Source of the DNA: an uncultured Lysobacter sp.
Lineage (GTDB): Bacteria > Pseudomonadota > Gammaproteobacteria > Xanthomonadales > Xanthomonadaceae
Length of the DNA stretch: 5,433 nucleotides
Assembly (NCBI GenBank): GCA_946480055.1
Contig: CAMLID010000142.1
Span: 1 to 5,433, forward strand
Direction of reading: 5' to 3'
Part shown: in pieces, positions 1 through 5,433 of the stretch
Position numbering within the stretch: the first letter of the stretch is position 1
Layout: every line of letters begins with the position of its first letter
Notes under the pieces: generated by a model
Database searches by the model: none
Told to the model about the DNA's origin: nothing
The model's input: the letters and a program-made list of their open reading frames with translations, nothing else
Translations under genes and position numbers: made by a program

Positions 1-2236
1 TGGTCGGCGGCGCGACCCACAGGCGGGTCGGGATGTCGCGCTTGCCTTCCAGCAGTTTGGCCGCGGCACGGAAGTGGCCGATGTTGGTCATGCACGAGCC
101 GATGAAGACCTCGTCGATGACCGCGCCGGACACGTCCGACAGGGTCTTCACGTCGTCCGGGTCGTTCGGGCAGGCCACGATCGGCTCGACGATCTGGTTC
201 AGATCGATGTCGATGACCGCGGCGTACTCGGCGTCGGCGTCGCCTTCCAGCAGCTGCGGGTTGGCCAGCCAGCCTTCCATCGCCTTGATCCGGCGCTGCA
301 GCGAACGCGGGTCGGCGTAGCCTTCGGCGATCATCCACTTGAGCAGGGTGATGTTGCTGGTCAGGTACTCGATGATCGGTTCGGCATCCAGCTTCACCGT
401 GCAACCGGCGGCCGAGCGTTCGGCCGAGGCGTCGGACAGCTCGAAGGCCTGTTCGACCTTGAGCTGCGGCAGGCCTTCGATCTCGAGGATGCGGCCGGAG
501 AAGATGTTCTTCTTGCCCTGCTTGGCGACGGTCAGCAGGCCCTGCTGGATCGCCGCCAGCGGGATCGCGTTGACCAGGTCGCGCAGGGTCACGCCGGGCT
601 GCATTTCGCCCTTGAAGCGCACCAGCACCGACTCGGGCATGTCCAGCGGCATGACGCCGGTGGCCGCGGCGAACGCGACTAGGCCGGAGCCGGCCGGGAA
701 CGAGATGCCGACCGGGAAACGGGTGTGCGAGTCGCCGCCGGTGCCGACCGTGTCGGGCATCAGCATGCGGTTGAGCCAGGAGTGGATCACGCCGTCGCCC
801 GGACGCAGGGCGATGCCGCCGCGGTTGCTGATGAAGGCCGGCAGGTCGTGGTGGGTCTTGACGTCGACCGGCTTCGGGTAGGCCGCGGTGTGGCAGAACG
901 ACTGCATGACGAGGTCGGCGCTGAAGCCCAGGCAGGCCAGGTCCTTGAGCTCGTCGCGGGTCATCGGGCCGGTGGTGTCCTGAGAACCGACCGAGGTCAT
1001 CTTGGGTTCGCAGTAGGTGCCCGGACGGATGCCCGGCTGGACGCCGCCGACTTCCGGCAGGCCGCAGGCGCGGCCGACCATCTTCTGCGCCAGCGAGTAG
1101 CCCTTGCCGGTGTCGGCCGGGTTCTGCGGCAGGCGGAACAGGGTCGAGGTCGGCAGGCCCAGGGCCTCGCGTGCCTTCGCGGTCAGGCCGCGACCGACGA
1201 TCAGCGGGATGCGGCCGCCGGCGCGGACTTCGTCCAGCAGCACCTCGGACTTGAGCGCGAACTCGGCGATGACCTCGCCGTTCTTGATCGCCTTGCCCTC
1301 GTAGGGGCGCAGTTCGACCACGTCGCCCATGTTCATCTGCGACACGTCGAGTTCGATCGGCAAGGCGCCGGCGTCTTCCATGGTGTTGTAGAAGATCGGC
1401 GCGATCTTCGAACCCAGGCAGACGCCGCCGAAGCGCTTGTTCGGGATGTAGGGGATGTCTTCGCCGGTGAACCACAGCACCGAGTTGGTCGCCGACTTGC
1501 GGCTGGAGCCGGTGCCGACCACGTCGCCGACGTAGGCGACCAGGTGGCCTTGGTCCTTCAGCGATTCGATGAAGGCGATCGGGCCGCGCTTGCCGTCTTC
1601 TTCCGGCTCGATGCCGTCGCGCTTGTTCTTGAGCATCGCCAGCGCGTGCAGCGGGATGTCCGGGCGCGTGGTCGCGTCGGGCGCCGGCGAGAGATCGTCG
1701 GTGTTGGTTTCGCCGGTCACCTTGAACACGGTGATGGTCAGGCTTTCCGGCACTTCCGGCTTGCTGGTGAACCACTCGGCGTCGGCCCAGCTCTGCAGCA
1801 CGGCGCGGGCGTTGGCGTTGCCCTGCTCGGCCTTTTCCTGGACGTCGTGGAAGGCGTCGAACATCAACAGGGTGTGCTTGAGCGCCTCGGCGGCGACGGT
1901 GCCGACTTCGGCGTCGTCGAGCAGCTCGATCAGCGGGTGGATGTTGTAGCCGCCCAGCATGGTGCCCAGTAGTTCGGTGGCGCGGGCGCGGCTGATCAGC
2001 GAATTGGTTTCGGTACCGAACGCGACCGCGGCCAGGTAGGACGCTTTGACCTTGGCCGCGTCGTCGACGCCGGCCGGAACGCGATGGGTGATCAGGTCGA
2101 GCAGGAACTCTCCCTCGCTCGCCGGCGGGTTCTTCAGCAGTTCGATGACGTCGGCGGTCTGCTGAGCGGTCAGCGGCAGCGGCGGAATGCCCAGCGCGGC
2201 GCGCTCGGCAACGTGTTGGCGGTAGCTGGAGAGCAT
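1..2236 (-). CDS. acnB: Aconitate hydratase B (bifunctional aconitase / 2-methylisocitrate dehydratase), 3' end cut by window edge
   Basis: AcnB is a cytosolic [4Fe-4S] enzyme that interconverts citrate, cis-aconitate and isocitrate in the TCA cycle; the family also hydrates 2-methyl-cis-aconitate in the methylcitrate pathway. The frame reads 745 codons from the ATG at 2236 without a stop. The start is supported by the family-typical N-terminus [20 protein letters not shown]. The AcnB-specific domain order is visible: an N-terminal HEAT-like domain (about residues 1-160), then the swivel domain carrying GTGSSR (241-246; Arg246 is a likely substrate-binding residue), then the catalytic domains with GGDSHT (500-505) and IGSCMTN, whose Cys715 is the first cluster ligand. 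The frame ends at ...RLWVAPPT, so the downstream CxxC that supplies the other two ligands, and roughly 120 residues of a protein of about 865, lie outside the window. Relative to my recollection of E. coli AcnB there is a small insertion near residues 391-398 (EVGGVQPG). The gene diverges from acnA across 374 bases. The identification is secure. Confidence 0.97.
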   Translation of the reverse strand, partial: MLSSYRQHVAERAALGIPPLPLTAQQTADVIELLKNPPASEGEFLLDLITHRVPAGVDDAAKVKASYLAAVAFGTETNSLISRARATELLGTMLGGYNIHPLIELLDDAEVGTVAAEALKHTLLMFDAFHDVQEKAEQGNANARAVLQSWADAEWFTSKPEVPESLTITVFKVTGETNTDDLSPAPDATTRPDIPLHALAMLKNKRDGIEPEEDGKRGPIAFIESLKDQGHLVAYVGDVVGTGSSRKSATNSVLWFTGEDIPYIPNKRFGGVCLGSKIAPIFYNTMEDAGALPIELDVSQMNMGDVVELRPYEGKAIKNGEVIAEFALKSEVLLDEVRAGGRIPLIVGRGLTAKAREALGLPTSTLFRLPQNPADTGKGYSLAQKMVGRACGLPEVGGVQPGIRPGTYCEPKMTSVGSQDTTGPMTRDELKDLACLGFSADLVMQSFCHTAAYPKPVDVKTHHDLPAFISNRGGIALRPGDGVIHSWLNRMLMPDTVGTGGDSHTRFPVGISFPAGSGLVAFAAATGVMPLDMPESVLVRFKGEMQPGVTLRDLVNAIPLAAIQQGLLTVAKQGKKNIFSGRILEIEGLPQLKVEQAFELSDASAERSAAGCTVKLDAEPIIEYLTSNITLLKWMIAEGYADPRSLQRRIKAMEGWLANPQLLEGDADAEYAAVIDIDLNQIVEPIVACPNDPDDVKTLSDVSGAVIDEVFIGSCMTNIGHFRAAAKLLEGKRDIPTRLWVAPPT

Positions 2237-2242
2237 GGAGAG

Positions 2243-2258
2243 TCCCGTAGATGAAGCT
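2243..2258. repeat. Direct repeat copy 1 (overlaps acnB translation-initiation region)
   Basis: TCCCGTAGATGAAGCT is identical to the copy at 2327-2342, 84 bases away start to start. Read on the minus strand it is AGCTTCATCTACGGGA, followed after six bases by the acnB ATG. The GGGA at its end (2243-2246) is the only purine-rich stretch at ribosome-binding distance from the acnB start, so this copy may form part of the acnB ribosome binding site. Confidence 0.75.
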
Positions 2259-2326
2259 GGTGTGCACCGCGCCGGCGCCGCATCGGCCATTGGAATGGGA
2301 TGCGTCGCGGGCTGGCGGGGAAAGAA

Positions 2327-2342
2327 TCCCGTAGATGAAGCT
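2327..2342. repeat. Direct repeat copy 2
   Basis: This is an exact second copy of TCCCGTAGATGAAGCT. On the minus strand the similarity continues imperfectly past the 16 bases (ATTCTTTCC here, ACTCTCC at copy 1). The sequence between the copies is not itself duplicated, so this is not a simple tandem duplication. The end of this copy also forms one arm of a small hairpin, AAGCT-TCGG-AGCTT (2338-2351), which copy 1 lacks. Confidence 0.75.
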
Positions 2343-2396
2343 TCGGAGCTTGCCCAGTTCGGAGCGGGTCTTGCATGGGCGGCCCCTCGACCGCGT

Positions 2397-2425
2397 ATTT
2401 TGCCCGGAATGGCGTTTCGCGGCAA
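2397..2425 (-). promoter_or_regulatory. Candidate sigma-70-type promoter for acnB
   Basis: On the minus strand, TTGCCG (2420-2425, 4 of 6 matches to TTGACA) is followed after 17 bases by CAAAAT (2397-2402, 4 of 6 matches to TATAAT). Transcription would start near 2390 and give a leader of about 150 bases that includes both direct repeats. The spacing is ideal but the boxes are weak, so this is a tentative call from sequence alone. Confidence 0.3.
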
Positions 2426-2533
2426 CGCGCCGGACCCGCGCCAGCCATATCCGGCAAGGCTTTGCGCGATTTTTACGGAACGCAGTGACGCGCCTGCGAC
2501 CATTGTCTGCACGCCACCTGAATCCGATAGGGT

Positions 2534-2539
2534 GATAAT
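2534..2539 (+). promoter_or_regulatory. Candidate -10 box for acnA
   Basis: GATAAT matches the TATAAT consensus at five of six positions and sits in the least GC-rich part of the intergenic region. A start near 2546 would give a leader of about 65 bases. No good -35 box lies at the usual distance: the nearest TTG-type hexamer, TTGTCT at 2503-2508, is 25 bases away, which is too far. If real, the promoter may rely on an activator. Confidence 0.3.
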
Positions 2540-2559
2540 CGCGACGAATCGCATGCCAC

Positions 2560-2582
2560 CGCGCCCCGCGGCACCGGGCGCG
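2560..2582 (+). promoter_or_regulatory. GC-rich hairpin in the acnA leader
   Basis: CGCGCCC (2560-2566) pairs perfectly with GGGCGCG (2576-2582) around a nine-base loop. A competing smaller hairpin, CCGCG-CCC-CGCGG (2559-2571), shares the first arm. Either would end shortly upstream of the AGGAG at 2596-2600. No T tract follows, so it is not a standard terminator. Whether it affects translation or mRNA stability is unknown, and such stems also arise by chance in GC-rich DNA. Confidence 0.35.
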
Positions 2583-2595
2583 CCAGCCGCACATC

Positions 2596-2600
2596 AGGAG
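2596..2600 (+). promoter_or_regulatory. acnA ribosome binding site
   Basis: AGGAG lies ten bases before the ATG at 2611, with a spacer made only of C and A. The core is good and the spacing slightly long. It supports 2611 as the start of acnA. Confidence 0.75.
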
Positions 2601-2610
2601 CCCCACCCCC

Positions 2611-5394
<2,784 letters not shown>

Positions 5395-5397
5395 TCG

Positions 5398-5429
5398 GCG
5401 GTGGGTTGAGCGGAAGCCCCGCCCGCCGC
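5398..5429 (+). terminator. Possible terminator hairpin after acnA (incomplete)
   Basis: GCGGTGGG (5398-5405) can pair with CCCGCCGC (5422-5429) with one T-G wobble, leaving a 16-base loop, four bases after the acnA stop codon. Other pairings within the same stretch are possible, for example GGGTT with AA-CCC around a bulged G. The window stops at 5433, so a following T tract cannot be seen. Confidence 0.3.
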
Positions 5430-5433
5430 AGCG

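Larger units (their letters stand above)
2237..2610. other. Divergent intergenic regulatory region between acnB and acnA
   Basis: This 374-base stretch must carry the start signals for both aconitase genes. It contains two copies of a 16-base direct repeat near acnB, a short A/T-richer part (about 2460-2550) nearer acnA, and a GC-rich hairpin just before the acnA ribosome binding site. Open frames cross it on both strands, but they have no family resemblance and are typical chance frames of GC-rich DNA, so I call no gene here. I saw no tRNA, no riboswitch I recognise, and no clear FNR (TTGAT-N4-ATCAA) or CRP/Clp (TGTGA-N6-TCACA) site. Confidence 0.8.

Noticed and set aside
725..1972. A 415-codon open frame on the plus strand opposite acnB.
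   Set aside because: It lies wholly antisense to a well-conserved acnB frame and its product is a low-complexity run of R, V, D, G, A, H and Q residues. Such long shadow frames are expected in GC-rich genes.
2259..2268. GGTGTGCACC, a short inverted repeat between acnB and the second repeat copy.
   Set aside because: The arms are only four bases with a two-base centre, and it matches no operator I know. Chance is the simpler explanation.
2483..2488. CAGTGA, resembling the CAGUGN loop of an iron-responsive element, of interest because AcnA is IRP1-like.
   Set aside because: Only two base pairs can form next to the loop (CG/CG), then an A-C mismatch follows. The five-pair upper stem and bulged C of a true element are absent.
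2335..2535. A 66-codon frame in the intergenic region, starting inside the second direct repeat copy.
   Set aside because: It has no family resemblance, no convincing ribosome binding site and an Arg/Leu-rich composition typical of noncoding GC-rich DNA. It would also overlap the probable acnA promoter region.

Overview
The window is GC-rich chromosomal DNA from a bacterium. It holds two divergently transcribed aconitase genes and one 374-base intergenic region between them. The left 2.2 kb, on the minus strand, is most of acnB, the bifunctional aconitate hydratase B / 2-methylisocitrate dehydratase family. It runs off the left edge, so the C-terminal ~120 residues are missing. The right half, on the plus strand, is a complete acnA of 927 codons, an aconitase of the AcnA/IRP1 family. 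Both frames are intact over their visible lengths.

The strong GC bias at third positions, the close match of the AcnB protein to gamma-proteobacterial AcnB, and the head-to-head acnB/acnA arrangement suggest a Xanthomonadaceae/Lysobacteraceae-type gammaproteobacterium (Xanthomonas, Stenotrophomonas, Lysobacter and relatives). This assignment is an inference. In Xanthomonas the acnA-type aconitase is known as RpfA and belongs to the rpf region that controls diffusible-signal-factor signalling and pathogenicity factors. No rpfB/F/C/G gene is visible here.

Layout: 1-2236, acnB (minus, partial); 2237-2610, shared regulatory region with a 16-base perfect direct repeat, weak promoter-like elements for each gene, and a GC-rich hairpin in the acnA leader; 2611-5394, acnA (plus); 5395-5433, a short tail with part of a possible terminator hairpin.

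Both enzymes catalyse citrate to isocitrate through cis-aconitate in the TCA cycle. In enterobacteria AcnB is the main growth-phase enzyme and AcnA the more oxidant-stable one, and the apo-proteins can bind RNA. Control of both from one intergenic region would allow coordinated or opposed expression, but no recognised operator was found. This is mostly an ordinary housekeeping locus, and no convincing new system was seen. The most useful leads are the direct repeat overlapping the acnB translation start region and the structured acnA leader.
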